Source: Chryseobacterium gleum (GTDB lineage: Bacteria > Bacteroidota > Bacteroidia > Flavobacteriales > Weeksellaceae). From it: a stretch of DNA of 64,000 bases. Positions 1 through 7,879 of this stretch are shown piece by piece (position 1 is the first letter of the stretch; each line of letters starts with the position of its first letter). The translations under genes were made by a program, and so were the position numbers. Location of the stretch: contig NZ_LR134289.1 in assembly GCF_900636535.1 (NCBI RefSeq), positions 3,985,001 through 4,049,000 on the forward strand, written 5' to 3'. Below the pieces are notes generated by a model. The model was given only the letters and a program-made list of their open reading frames with translations. It made no database searches and was not told the origin of the DNA.

Positions 1-81
1 TGCTTTGATAAAAACGGACACTTTAAATGGAAAACGGAAGGGGGAAATATCCCTGCCCATTTCGCTTTTTTATACAAATAA
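1..81 (+). CDS. C-terminal end of an unidentified protein (partial)
   Basis: An open frame runs from the first base to a TAA at 79-81 and encodes the last 26 residues of a protein, ending in FAFLYK. It lies 15 bp before the next lipoprotein gene on the same strand, so it is probably the upstream member of the same operon. The fragment is too short to assign. An outer-membrane or surface protein is plausible from context only. Confidence 0.6.
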   Translation, partial: CFDKNGHFKWKTEGGNIPAHFAFLYK

Positions 82-96
82 CCAAACATTAAAGAA

Positions 97-1290
97 ATGA
101 ACAGAAATAGCTTTACTTATTTAAAAGCCGGAATCCTATCATGCTTCCTTATAGGAGTAATAGCGTGTAAACACGATGACGAAGATGAATTTATATTTAA
201 AGGGCTTGATGATTCTTACACTATTGAACGCTTGAAAGTATTAAGTATTCCTACGAATGCATCAGGATCGGTTACGTGGAGTATTAACGATTCTATTATT
301 TCTCAAAACCCTGAGCTTGAATTTATAAGTCTGAATGCAGATGCTTATCCTCTGACTTTAAAGATTAACAGTAAAGGAAACGAACAGGTTTTTCATTCTA
401 AAATCATTGTTACCAAAGAAAAAACACCTTATAGTAAATACATTTCAAAAGTATTGGAGTTCCGTCCTGCGGTAGGGCAGTTCATGAATGAAATCCCGGA
501 ATATTTACCAGGAAATACTGCTGCGAATATGCTTCAGAAAGCCAATGAATCTTTGGTGGGAGGAAATTCTACCATGATCAGCCTGGGAGGATATGGAGGA
601 TATGTAGTGTTCGGTTTTGATCATACCATTCCGAATTTAAATGGACGTGATTTTAAAATACTCGGAAATGCATTCTTTGGAAATGATGCCGCGGATCAAC
701 GTTCTGGATCTTGCGAACCGGGAATTATTATGGTAGCCTACGACAGAAATAAAAATGGGAAACCGGATAATGATGAATGGTATGAAATTGCTGGCAGTGA
801 ATATTTTAAAAACACAACCGTAAAAGATTACAGCATAACCTATTATAAACCTAACGAAAATAAAACACCTGTAGCCGGAACTGAATTCTGGCAGACGGAT
901 GTGGAATATATCAGGTGGAGTGACAATCTGGGGAATCAGGGATTTAAAACCAAAAATACCTTTCACGCACAAAGCTATTATCCTTTGTGGTTTACCGATA
1001 GTTCTTACGGCTTTTCGGGAACAAGGCTTGCAAATAATTTCTTCGATCAGAATGGAGACGGTTCCTATTGGGTAGGAAAATCGTATGAGTTTGGATATGC
1101 TGATAATGCTCCGAATAATGATGAAGCTTCCAATATCGATATTTCCTGGGCAGTAGACAGAAGCGGAAAATATGTAAAACTTCCCGGAATTGATTTTATG
1201 AAAATATATACAGGAGTCAATCAGGAAGCCGGCTGGCTTGGAGAAGTTTCTACAGAAGTGGCAGGAGCTTACGATTTACATTTTAAATAA
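97..1290 (+). CDS. Cell-surface lipoprotein with PKD-like N-terminal region
   Basis: This encodes 397 residues with a lipoprotein signal peptide whose lipobox VIAC puts the lipidated Cys at residue 24, followed by an acidic stretch (KHDDEDE) like the lipoprotein export signals of Bacteroidota surface proteins. Residues about 35-110 resemble a PKD/Ig-like module. The remainder is one large domain rich in Gly, Asn and aromatic residues with an acidic DRNKNGKPDNDEW loop that could bind calcium. The next gene follows after 36 bp and is a T9SS-sorted beta-propeller-like protein. Similar pairs occur beside TonB-dependent receptors in Bacteroidota, including vitamin B12 loci, so a role in surface capture of a nutrient is possible. 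That is inference from family context; the ligand is unknown. Confidence 0.75.
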   Translation: MNRNSFTYLKAGILSCFLIGVIACKHDDEDEFIFKGLDDSYTIERLKVLSIPTNASGSVTWSINDSIISQNPELEFISLNADAYPLTLKINSKGNEQVFHSKIIVTKEKTPYSKYISKVLEFRPAVGQFMNEIPEYLPGNTAANMLQKANESLVGGNSTMISLGGYGGYVVFGFDHTIPNLNGRDFKILGNAFFGNDAADQRSGSCEPGIIMVAYDRNKNGKPDNDEWYEIAGSEYFKNTTVKDYSITYYKPNENKTPVAGTEFWQTDVEYIRWSDNLGNQGFKTKNTFHAQSYYPLWFTDSSYGFSGTRLANNFFDQNGDGSYWVGKSYEFGYADNAPNNDEASNIDISWAVDRSGKYVKLPGIDFMKIYTGVNQEAGWLGEVSTEVAGAYDLHFK

Positions 1291-1326
1291 TAAGTCAATA
1301 ATACAATCTATTTAAATTAATAAAAA

Positions 1327-3585
1327 ATGAAAAAGTTTTATCTTTTTATGATGCTTTTTCTGTTTGCATGTTTATCCAATGCACAGATAAAAGTTCAGGG
1401 TGTACCCAGAAATGATATTTCAGGGATCAGTCAACTTAATACCACTACGATCAGTTTTTCTGATATTCAGTATTGGGTAGGATCAGGAGCCAACCAGGCT
1501 GCTTTTGTAGTACAGTGGAATGACGCTAAAAATCCTGATGCTATGGTCTGGGGATTCAAATGGGATGGAAATGCCACAGGAGAAGACATGCTGAAAGCCA
1601 TTGCTAAAGCAGATCACAGGCTGTACACATTGCTGTATCAGGGAACACAGTTCGGATCAGCAGTCGGGGGAATAGGTTTTGATCTTAACGGTCAAGGTAC
1701 CAATGCTCTCATTAAAAACGGAAATACCACATATCCGTTATATCCTGTAAACGGTTTTGTAAACACAACGGCTTATGATTTTGACAGCTATACAATTGTA
1801 GACGCTGCCAATGATCACTGGCAGTCAGGATGGACCGTTAACGGATACTGGGCGTATTGGGTGAAAAATCCGGCTGATGCAGATTTCGGATATTCCAGTG
1901 TTGGAGCTTCCTCACGTACATTGCAAAATGGTTCATGGGATGTATGGAATTTCAATGTAGGATTTAATGAAACACCTGTTTCCTCTACCATTACTCCGGT
2001 TTCTCCATATATAGCTTCTACGAACTATACCAACGGATATTTTATGGTGAACGAAGAATGGTTTGGTCATACCAACGGTTCTGTAAACTTCATTGACAAT
2101 AATGGTCAGATCAATTACCGAGTGTACAGTAATGCCAATAATAACCAGGCTTTCGGTGCCACTACACAATATGGAACAATCTACGGGGATAAATTTTACT
2201 TCGTATCAAAGCAGGCTGCCGATGGAGGAGATACTCAGTATACTCCGGGTGGAAGACTGGTTGTTGCCAATGCGCAGACCATGCAGAAAATTGCAGGATT
2301 TAATAACATCGGAGGTGGTGATGGAAGATCTTTTGTAGGGGTGAATGTACATAAAGGTTATATCGGTACTTCTACCGGAATTGTCCTTTTCAATATTGAT
2401 AATCTGCAGGTAGGTTCTCTGATTGCCGGAACCGGCGGGACCGGCCAGATTGGAAACATGATCCGTACTTCACAATATGTATTTGCAGTAAAGCAGGGTG
2501 TCGGAATTTTAGTAATCGATCCCAATACGGATACCATCGTGAGCACTGTTGCCGGAGGATTCTATTCAGTAGTTCAGGCTAAAGACGGGAGTGTATGGGG
2601 AATTCAGGATCAGAAGCTGATCAGCATTAACCCTACCACTTTTGCAACACAGGTTTACAATATTCCTACCACTAAATACATTGGGGACTGGGGAGCATGG
2701 AATGCAGGTAGATTTACAGCGAGTAGCAAAGAAAATGCTTTATACTGGATTAATTCAATCAGCAGCTTTAGTTCAGGAACACAGATTGTAAGATTTGATG
2801 TTACAACAAAAACGTTTAATGAAAACTTTGCCGCAATTCCGGGACAGACAGGACAGTTTAAGCAAATTCCTTATGGGGCAGCTCTTCGTGTAAACCCAGT
2901 TACCGGTGAACTTGTTCTGAATACCACAGAAAGCGGGTATGGTGCACACTTCCAGAAAAACTGGATTCATACCTACAATATGAGCGGAACGCTTACCAAT
3001 ACCAAAACATTGAATGATTATTATTGGTTCCCTGCGTTGACGGTATTTACCAATAATTCGGTTCCTGTTGTAAGCAATATTTTACCTTCACAGATTACAG
3101 CAGCAAATACGACTTCAATCGATCTGAAATCAGTAATTTCTGATGCAGACAATATGGCGGTATCCGTTGTTAAAACTATAAAATCAAACAGCAATCCTAC
3201 AGCCGTTTCTGCAGTAATTAATAATAATGATGAACTTATTTTGACACCACTGGTTTCAGGAACATCTGATATTGTGATCAGCTTTAACTCTAACGGTAAA
3301 TTAGTGGAGAAGACACTTACGGTAACTAGTACAACGTCCACTTTAGCTACTGCTGAGGTGAAGAAACTTGAGTTCAGTATCTATCCTAATCCGGTTACTG
3401 ATATTCTTACCATAAAAACACATGAGAAAATTCAGAATGTTTCCATTTATGATGCTTCGGGCAGAGTCATCAATGCACAGCTGAATAATGGGCAAATCAA
3501 TGTAAGTGCTCTTCCAAAGGGGATTTATATTGTAAAAGCAGTAACAGATAAAGCGGTATATCAGCAAAAAGTTATCAAAAACTAA
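1327..3585 (+). CDS. T9SS-sorted DUF5074/YncE-like beta-propeller surface protein
   Basis: The 752-residue product has a cleavable signal peptide (to about residue 19, ending SNAQ). A first domain of about 200 residues follows, then a region with repeated short beta motifs typical of YncE/DUF5074-type propellers (about 230-570), an Ig-like stretch (about 575-660), and a C-terminal type A sorting domain with the signature SIYPNPVTD and an ending YQQKVIKN. The protein is therefore predicted to cross the outer membrane by the type IX system and stay on the cell surface. It forms an operon with the preceding lipoprotein and ends just before a strong terminator. In Bacteroidetes cobalamin loci a surface propeller (BtuG) works with a TonB receptor. 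An analogous role here is a guess; the propeller reading is moderately supported. Confidence 0.75.
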   Translation: MKKFYLFMMLFLFACLSNAQIKVQGVPRNDISGISQLNTTTISFSDIQYWVGSGANQAAFVVQWNDAKNPDAMVWGFKWDGNATGEDMLKAIAKADHRLYTLLYQGTQFGSAVGGIGFDLNGQGTNALIKNGNTTYPLYPVNGFVNTTAYDFDSYTIVDAANDHWQSGWTVNGYWAYWVKNPADADFGYSSVGASSRTLQNGSWDVWNFNVGFNETPVSSTITPVSPYIASTNYTNGYFMVNEEWFGHTNGSVNFIDNNGQINYRVYSNANNNQAFGATTQYGTIYGDKFYFVSKQAADGGDTQYTPGGRLVVANAQTMQKIAGFNNIGGGDGRSFVGVNVHKGYIGTSTGIVLFNIDNLQVGSLIAGTGGTGQIGNMIRTSQYVFAVKQGVGILVIDPNTDTIVSTVAGGFYSVVQAKDGSVWGIQDQKLISINPTTFATQVYNIPTTKYIGDWGAWNAGRFTASSKENALYWINSISSFSSGTQIVRFDVTTKTFNENFAAIPGQTGQFKQIPYGAALRVNPVTGELVLNTTESGYGAHFQKNWIHTYNMSGTLTNTKTLNDYYWFPALTVFTNNSVPVVSNILPSQITAANTTSIDLKSVISDADNMAVSVVKTIKSNSNPTAVSAVINNNDELILTPLVSGTSDIVISFNSNGKLVEKTLTVTSTTSTLATAEVKKLEFSIYPNPVTDILTIKTHEKIQNVSIYDASGRVINAQLNNGQINVSALPKGIYIVKAVTDKAVYQQKVIKN

Positions 3586-3617
3586 TAACTATTTAGATAG
3601 TTAATCTTGTTAGTCTA

Positions 3618-3645
3618 ACCCTGGCCAAATTGGTCAGGGTTTTTT
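3618..3645 (+). terminator. Rho-independent terminator after the surface-protein operon
   Basis: A 10-bp stem (3618-3627 with 3631-3640, one G-U pair) with a three-base loop is followed directly by a run of T. It sits 33 bp past the stop of the T9SS propeller gene. Confidence 0.85.
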
Positions 3646-3660
3646 ATAAGCATGAATTGT

Positions 3661-3696
3661 AAATAAAAGCCCGGCAAGCTTTTAAGCTTGCCGGGC
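3661..3696 (-). terminator. Terminator for the minus-strand T9SS gene
   Basis: A perfect 13-bp GC-rich stem (3669-3681 with 3684-3696) is followed on the minus strand by TTTTATTT. It lies just beyond the stop of the gene at 3719-4507 and stands back to back with the plus-strand terminator at 3618. Confidence 0.8.
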
Positions 3697-3718
3697 CCGA
3701 TCTATTATGTATTTTTTG

Positions 3719-4507
3719 TTACTTAATGGTCACTTTTTTAGAATATGTTTTTCCTTCTTTTGTAGTGATGTTCAGAATGTATACTCCCTGTGGCTGCTTG
3801 GTTTCAAAAGTATTTGATGTCAGCTTGGAACGGAATACCTCTTTTCCTGAAGTATTCGTAAGCGTTACTTCTGAACCGGCTGTTGAAATATTTTTATCAA
3901 GAGTAAACTGTCCGTTTTGGTTATGAGCCATAAAATTGATGTATGGATCTTTGTACTGATAAGCATAGTATACTCTAAGTTCACCACCAATATTCAATAA
4001 TCCTGAATTCACATTAATTTTAATACGGTCAAAAGGGATGTTCATTGTAAGCTCAATTTCACCTTTGCTTGGATCTCCTGCGCCAAGGGTGATAATTTGT
4101 GTGTCAAGCGTTTTGTAATCATTATTGGAAACATCTCCATTAAATGTTTCAATAGAAACGCCACCTAACACCTGAGCAGATAAAGGCGTGCCATTTGAAC
4201 CAATCGCCAGAACAAGCTTATTGGTATTATTTGCAATGTTGGTAGTAGGGAAGATCAATGTCTGCTCTGTTCTCGCCAGGAGCCCCACTGAAACTTGCAA
4301 AGTAGAGTAGTCATTCTCGTTGCTCCCTACAGCATTCTGTGGATTCAATACACCGCAACCAAGACATATTCCAAGGACCTGATTGGTCTGACTGCTTGCA
4401 TAAGTTTTTACAATCTGTGCAAAAGACATTGCGCTTGTTAAAAATAAGAACGATGCCAAAATTGCGGCTTTCATCGCGCGTTGGCTAAGTAATAAATAAG
4501 TTTTCAT
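3719..4507 (-). CDS. Secreted protein with T9SS type A sorting domain, function unknown
   Basis: This 262-residue protein has a signal peptide ending at SFAQ (about residue 31; the first Met gives a rather long n-region, and the Met at residue 12 is an alternative start). The central domain of about 150 residues is beta-rich with a CLGCG motif near residue 48 and no family that I recognise. The last 70 residues form a type IX sorting domain ending YSKKVTIK, with GVYILNITTKEG typical of the family. It is predicted to be exported and anchored or released at the cell surface. It is monocistronic, with a terminator on its 3' side and a long AT-rich region upstream. Confidence 0.8.
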   Translation of the reverse strand: MKTYLLLSQRAMKAAILASFLFLTSAMSFAQIVKTYASSQTNQVLGICLGCGVLNPQNAVGSNENDYSTLQVSVGLLARTEQTLIFPTTNIANNTNKLVLAIGSNGTPLSAQVLGGVSIETFNGDVSNNDYKTLDTQIITLGAGDPSKGEIELTMNIPFDRIKINVNSGLLNIGGELRVYYAYQYKDPYINFMAHNQNGQFTLDKNISTAGSEVTLTNTSGKEVFRSKLTSNTFETKQPQGVYILNITTKEGKTYSKKVTIK

Positions 4508-5020
4508 ATGTAGAAAATTTTGGGTTTTAGCTTTTTTGTAAATTTATAAATAAAATGATTATGTTGGCTAATTTATTTCATATTTGTGTGATTTGTTAAT
4601 AATTTATTGATATTTGTGATTATGAATTTATTTTATTTAATAGTGGTTTTCTTTTCGTATCACTTTGAAAATGAATGAAAAATACGCAGTTTAAAAATAT
4701 ATCGTACTTATATTATTACGATTAAATTTTTTAATTACAATTTAATAAACAGGTTTTCTTTATTGCGCTTTACATATTTTACAGTGAATAGTTTAATCAA
4801 ATATAAGTATAATAGGAGTAAAAAGAAAATAATATTTCCACAAATGGTGATATTTTTAATGAAATTTAATATAGCTTTCTCATTGAAAATGAAATAGCAT
4901 TATTGGTTTGAGTAATGGAATGATAATTGAGAAAGTTATTGCGTAATCTGAGATCAGAAGATATCCAGAAGTTACCATCTATCTATAGTTTGAAATAATA
5001 GCTGAATATAGATGTATGAA
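4508..5020. other. AT-rich non-coding stretch of about 510 bp
   Basis: No frame of useful length and no RNA that I recognise lies here. The composition is very AT-rich, with tracts of T and A. It presumably carries the promoter of the minus-strand T9SS gene, but I found no clean CAAAnnTA (minus-strand -7) near its start codon. Confidence 0.6.
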
Positions 5021-5052
5021 AACGAAAAAAGGACTTCCGAAAAAGTCCTTTT
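5021..5052 (-). terminator. Terminator after tRNA-Glu copy 1
   Basis: A 10-bp stem (5027-5036 with 5043-5052) is followed by a run of T on the minus strand. It abuts the 3' end of the first tRNA-Glu. Confidence 0.75.
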
Positions 5053-5053
5053 G

Positions 5054-5125
5054 TAGCCCGTAGGGGAATCGAACCCCTCTTACCAGAATGAAAATCTGAG
5101 GTCCTAACCGATAGACGAACGGGCC
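5054..5125 (-). tRNA. tRNA-Glu(TTC), copy 1
   Basis: The 72-nt cloverleaf folds fully: acceptor GGCCCGT with ACGGGCT, D arm, anticodon loop TTTTCAT with anticodon TTC, T arm AGGGG-TTCGATT-CCCCT and discriminator A. No CCA is encoded. It is identical over this span to the copies at 5189 and 5342. Confidence 0.97.
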
Positions 5126-5188
5126 CTCTATCTTCTATTACCGGAGTAATAGGTTAGTTTTTGTTTTTATAAGTATCAACTCTTATTG

Positions 5189-5260
5189 TAGCCCGTAGGG
5201 GAATCGAACCCCTCTTACCAGAATGAAAATCTGAGGTCCTAACCGATAGACGAACGGGCC
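5189..5260 (-). tRNA. tRNA-Glu(TTC), copy 2
   Basis: This has the same 72-nt sequence and cloverleaf as copy 1, with anticodon TTC and no encoded CCA. It is separated from copy 1 by 63 bp of unrelated sequence that contains a 7-bp hairpin (5135-5152) without a T run, so copies 1 and 2 may share a transcript. Confidence 0.97.
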
Positions 5261-5300
5261 GGTTAGTTATGTTTTATATAGCTTTACTACATTGTCTTTA

Positions 5301-5330
5301 AAAAACCACTGATGTTATACAGTGGTTTTT
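5301..5330 (-). terminator. Terminator after tRNA-Glu copy 3
   Basis: An 11-bp stem (5301-5311 with 5320-5330) includes A/T tracts on both sides, so it could end transcripts from either direction. It separates tRNA copy 3 from copy 2. Confidence 0.7.
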
Positions 5331-5341
5331 CAAGATGTAAG

Positions 5342-5413
5342 TAGCCCGTAGGGGAATCGAACCCCTCTTACCAGAATGAAAATCTGAGGTCCTAACCGAT
5401 AGACGAACGGGCC
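5342..5413 (-). tRNA. tRNA-Glu(TTC), copy 3
   Basis: This third identical 72-nt tRNA-Glu gene has anticodon TTC and no encoded CCA. It starts 10 bp beyond the stop of rpsT on the same strand, so it may be co-transcribed with rpsT and released by processing. Confidence 0.97.
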
Positions 5414-5423
5414 GGCTATATTG

Positions 5424-5678
5424 TTACGCTAATTTATTAACGTGCTTTGTTAATTTGCTTTTCAAGTTAGCCGCTTTGTTTTTGTGGATAATATTTTTCT
5501 TAGCTAATTTATCCAATAAAGCGATAACTTTTGGCAATTGTTCTGTAGCAGCAGCTTTGTTCTCTTCATTTCTTAAAGCTTTTAAAGCTGTTCTAGCAGT
5601 CTTGTGGTAATATCTGTTACGAAGTCTTCTAGTTTCGTTTTGTCTGATTCTCTTTAGTGCTGATTTATGATTTGCCAT
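5424..5678 (-). CDS. rpsT: 30S ribosomal protein S20
   Basis: S20 binds 16S rRNA early in small-subunit assembly. The 84-residue product begins [10 protein letters not shown] and is Lys/Arg-rich throughout, with the family's usual length and all-helical character. A frame open seven codons further upstream exists, but that earlier Met falls inside a -7 promoter box (5697-5704), so the start at 5678 is preferred. The gene leads directly into tRNA-Glu copy 3, which begins 10 bp after its stop. Confidence 0.95.
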   Translation of the reverse strand: MANHKSALKRIRQNETRRLRNRYYHKTARTALKALRNEENKAAATEQLPKVIALLDKLAKKNIIHKNKAANLKSKLTKHVNKLA

Positions 5679-5696
5679 ATCGTTTAAATGTGAGTG

Positions 5697-5727
5697 CAAA
5701 ACTATAAACTTTTTTTTAAACTACCAA
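5697..5727 (-). promoter_or_regulatory. Promoter of rpsT
   Basis: On the minus strand TAGTTTTG (5704-5697) matches the TAnnTTTG -7 box, with TTG at 5727-5725 placed 20 bp upstream as the -33 element. The predicted transcript starts around 5690, giving a very short leader to the S20 start. Confidence 0.65.
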
Positions 5728-5744
5728 ATTTATTTTTAAAAAAA

Positions 5745-6065
5745 TTAATTTTCTTCTGATAGGTACTTTCTGAGTTTATTTATTGCCTGTTCTATTTTTA
5801 AATTTTCTTGTTCTTTTTCTAATTTTTTGATCGTATTTCCGAGCATGATCAGTGCATTGTTCCATTCTCCAGTAGTATTGGTGAAAGTAAGTCCGTCAAT
5901 TGTTACTTCAAAAGCAACCCTTTCTCCAGTCCTGTAAAGTCTGAAACTGATTTTATCATCTTTGCCTGTAATCCCGTCTTCATTGATTTGTAAATCATAA
6001 CTTTTTGGGTTAGAGTGGATTTTCTTAAAAAGCAATTTCGCTTCTTGTATTTTTAAATCCGGCAT
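5745..6065 (-). CDS. Small conserved hypothetical protein
   Basis: This encodes 106 residues from the preferred start MPDLKIQEAK; an earlier Met nine codons upstream is possible. The protein is soluble, with no signal peptide or membrane segment. The first two-thirds alternate like a small alpha/beta or beta-sheet domain, and the last 35 residues are a charged helix likely to form a coiled coil. I do not recognise the family. It is transcribed alone toward rpsT, with 46 bp between its stop and the rpsT promoter. Confidence 0.65.
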   Translation of the reverse strand: MPDLKIQEAKLLFKKIHSNPKSYDLQINEDGITGKDDKISFRLYRTGERVAFEVTIDGLTFTNTTGEWNNALIMLGNTIKKLEKEQENLKIEQAINKLRKYLSEEN

Positions 6066-6092
6066 GATATAAAATTTGATAGCCTGTAGCAA

Positions 6093-6365
6093 ACTACAAA
6101 CAATGATTTATCAATATTATTTTTCATCAGTGTGACCATATTGTGTGACCAACTATGGCTAAAATTTTTGCAAATATAATGCTTTTGTTACATATAACAT
6201 ATATAGAATACCTTTTTCAGGCAAAAAGTAAATGTAGTTTTAATATGATTATAGTAATTTTCAGTATTGTTGTCTGCTATCATTTGACTGCAATATTTTA
6301 ATTACAATCACGCCATCTGAAATGTATTTAGAAGATTTTAATGGGAAAATGAGAAAAAGCAGCCC
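6093..6365. other. AT-rich spacer without genes
   Basis: I see no coding frame, tRNA or strong hairpin between the hypothetical gene and the terminator of the fourth tRNA-Glu. Confidence 0.5.
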
Positions 6366-6402
6366 ATAAAAAAACCTTTAACTGCATAGCTAAAGGTTTT
6401 AT
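6366..6402 (-). terminator. Terminator after tRNA-Glu copy 4
   Basis: The stem AAAACCTTTA with its complement around a loop of about 10 bases is followed by T7 on the minus strand. It lies just past the tRNA 3' end. Confidence 0.8.
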
Positions 6403-6409
6403 ATTTTCG

Positions 6410-6481
6410 TAGCCTATAGGGGAATCGAACCCCTGTTGCAAGAATGAAAATCTTGAGTCCTGACCACTAGACGAATAGGCC
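6410..6481 (-). tRNA. tRNA-Glu(TTC), divergent copy 4
   Basis: This 72-nt cloverleaf has anticodon loop TTTTCAT (anticodon TTC), acceptor GGCCTAT/ATAGGCT and T arm AGGGG-TTCGATT-CCCCT. It differs from the three tandem copies in the acceptor, D-loop and anticodon stems while keeping the same anticodon. No CCA is encoded. Confidence 0.96.
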
Positions 6482-6539
6482 AAATTTTGAGGTTGCAAAA
6501 GTAATAATTAACTTTTTAACTTCAAAATTATTTCCGGAT

Positions 6540-7826
6540 TTATTTGTAGACTTTTTGTATCACTGTATTTTTGATGCCTTTAGCCTCAAGCTCCTTCTGA
6601 AGCTTCACTGCATCTTCTAATGTGTACACTTTTCCATAGGTATAATAGAATACTCCATTGTCTTTTTCTCTTTCCACATCTTTCAGATTCTGAAGAATAT
6701 AAGAATTACCATTCAGCTTATCTCCGGCATATACTTCTATTGTATAATAACCCATATTGATTCTCTGATTTGGCATAAATCCAACAGCAAAAGCATTTCT
6801 GAATCCTGCATCCTTGGCGGTCTTAAGATTAATATCTTTTACAGACGCCAGATTGGTCACAGCATAGTAATACTTATATTGTCCGTTTTCTTTAAGGGTA
6901 AGAATATAATTCAGACCTTTAAGTGCAGGATCATTTTCATTGTATTTCATAGGAGAGCTCATCAGAAGGATTCTGAAGTCATTTTTCAGGGGAACTTCTG
7001 CTGGTTTTTCAGGCTCAGGTTTTCTGACAGCAATAGAACCTCCGGATTTTCTGTCAATTGCTTTTTTATAGTCAATAACAGCATTGTAGATACTTTCTGC
7101 AATCTCAGTCTGTCCTTTGTCAGAAGCAATATAGTGACTTTCCTCAGGATGATTGATAAATCCTGTTTCTATCAGTACAGATGGCATCGCATTCATACGC
7201 AGAACGTGAAGGTTTTTCTGGAATACTCCTCTTGAAGATCTTTTGTCCTTATTTACAAAGTTATCTTCCACCAATCCTCCCAAAAGAAGACTTGATTCCA
7301 GATATTTACTCTGCTGAAGTTTCAAAGCAATCAGAGATTCCGGGGAATCAGGATTATAAGAACCAAAGATCTGCTTATCCTTTTCATCCAGGAAGATCAC
7401 ATCATTTTCCCTTTTGGCTACCTCCAGGTTTTCGTTATTCTGGTTGGGTCCCTGTACATAAGTTTCTGTACCATAAGCTGTAGGTCTCTGGGAAGAGTTA
7501 CAGTGAATAGATATGAAAAGATCTGCTTTGCTCCTGTTGGCCAGGTTGGTCCTGTCGGAAAGAGATGGATACTCGTCTATTTTTCGGGTATAAATTACTT
7601 TGAAATCCTTGTTCTTTTCTAACATGGCACCCACTTTTAAGGTGATAGCAAGTGTAATGTCTTTTTCGGCAATTCTTCCGATATCGGAATAGGTCCTGTT
7701 GGCCCCGTGATCACTTCCTCCGTGTCCGGCATCTAAAACGATCGTAAACTTCTTCTGAGAGAAAATAAAGTTACTGGCAAGGATAAGGAGAAATGATAAA
7801 ATTATTTTAAAATTTTGTTTGTGCAT
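6540..7826 (-). CDS. N-acetylmuramoyl-L-alanine amidase (Amidase_3) with SPOR-like C-terminus
   Basis: This periplasmic zinc amidase cleaves the bond between MurNAc and the stem peptide, for cell separation or wall turnover. The 428 residues contain a signal peptide (to about residue 23), then an Amidase_3 domain (about 26-255) with zinc ligands His35 in DAGHGG, Glu54 and His108 in SIHCNS, and the catalytic ETGFINHPEE. A linker leads to a C-terminal region of about 140 residues whose last part (GKVYTLEDAVKLQKEL) resembles an SPOR module for binding denuded glycan. The gene is divergent from lptD with only 53 bp between the starts, which links two envelope-assembly functions. Confidence 0.9.
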   Translation of the reverse strand: MHKQNFKIILSFLLILASNFIFSQKKFTIVLDAGHGGSDHGANRTYSDIGRIAEKDITLAITLKVGAMLEKNKDFKVIYTRKIDEYPSLSDRTNLANRSKADLFISIHCNSSQRPTAYGTETYVQGPNQNNENLEVAKRENDVIFLDEKDKQIFGSYNPDSPESLIALKLQQSKYLESSLLLGGLVEDNFVNKDKRSSRGVFQKNLHVLRMNAMPSVLIETGFINHPEESHYIASDKGQTEIAESIYNAVIDYKKAIDRKSGGSIAVRKPEPEKPAEVPLKNDFRILLMSSPMKYNENDPALKGLNYILTLKENGQYKYYYAVTNLASVKDINLKTAKDAGFRNAFAVGFMPNQRINMGYYTIEVYAGDKLNGNSYILQNLKDVEREKDNGVFYYTYGKVYTLEDAVKLQKELEAKGIKNTVIQKVYK

Positions 7827-7848
7827 CTTACAGTTATAAAAATTATAT

Positions 7849-7856
7849 TAATTTTG
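7849..7856 (+). promoter_or_regulatory. -7 box of the lptD promoter
   Basis: TAATTTTG is an exact TAnnTTTG match. Transcription would begin near 7863, 17 bases before the TTG start codon of the LptD gene. I see no TTG at the usual spacing upstream. Confidence 0.5.
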
Positions 7857-7879
7857 GGCCTTAATTATATAGTATAAAA

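Noticed and set aside
4508..5020. Promoter or small RNA in the long AT-rich region
   Set aside because: Many A/T tracts but no CAAAnnTA at a suitable place and no strong hairpin; nothing can be supported.
5027..5413. CRISPR-like array suggested by three evenly repeated blocks
   Set aside because: The 72-nt blocks fold as identical tRNA-Glu genes and the spacers contain terminators; no cas genes.
5745..6092. Longer start for the hypothetical gene at 6092
   Set aside because: The nine extra codons are not supported by context; MPDLK at 6065 looks like a natural start, but this is not certain.
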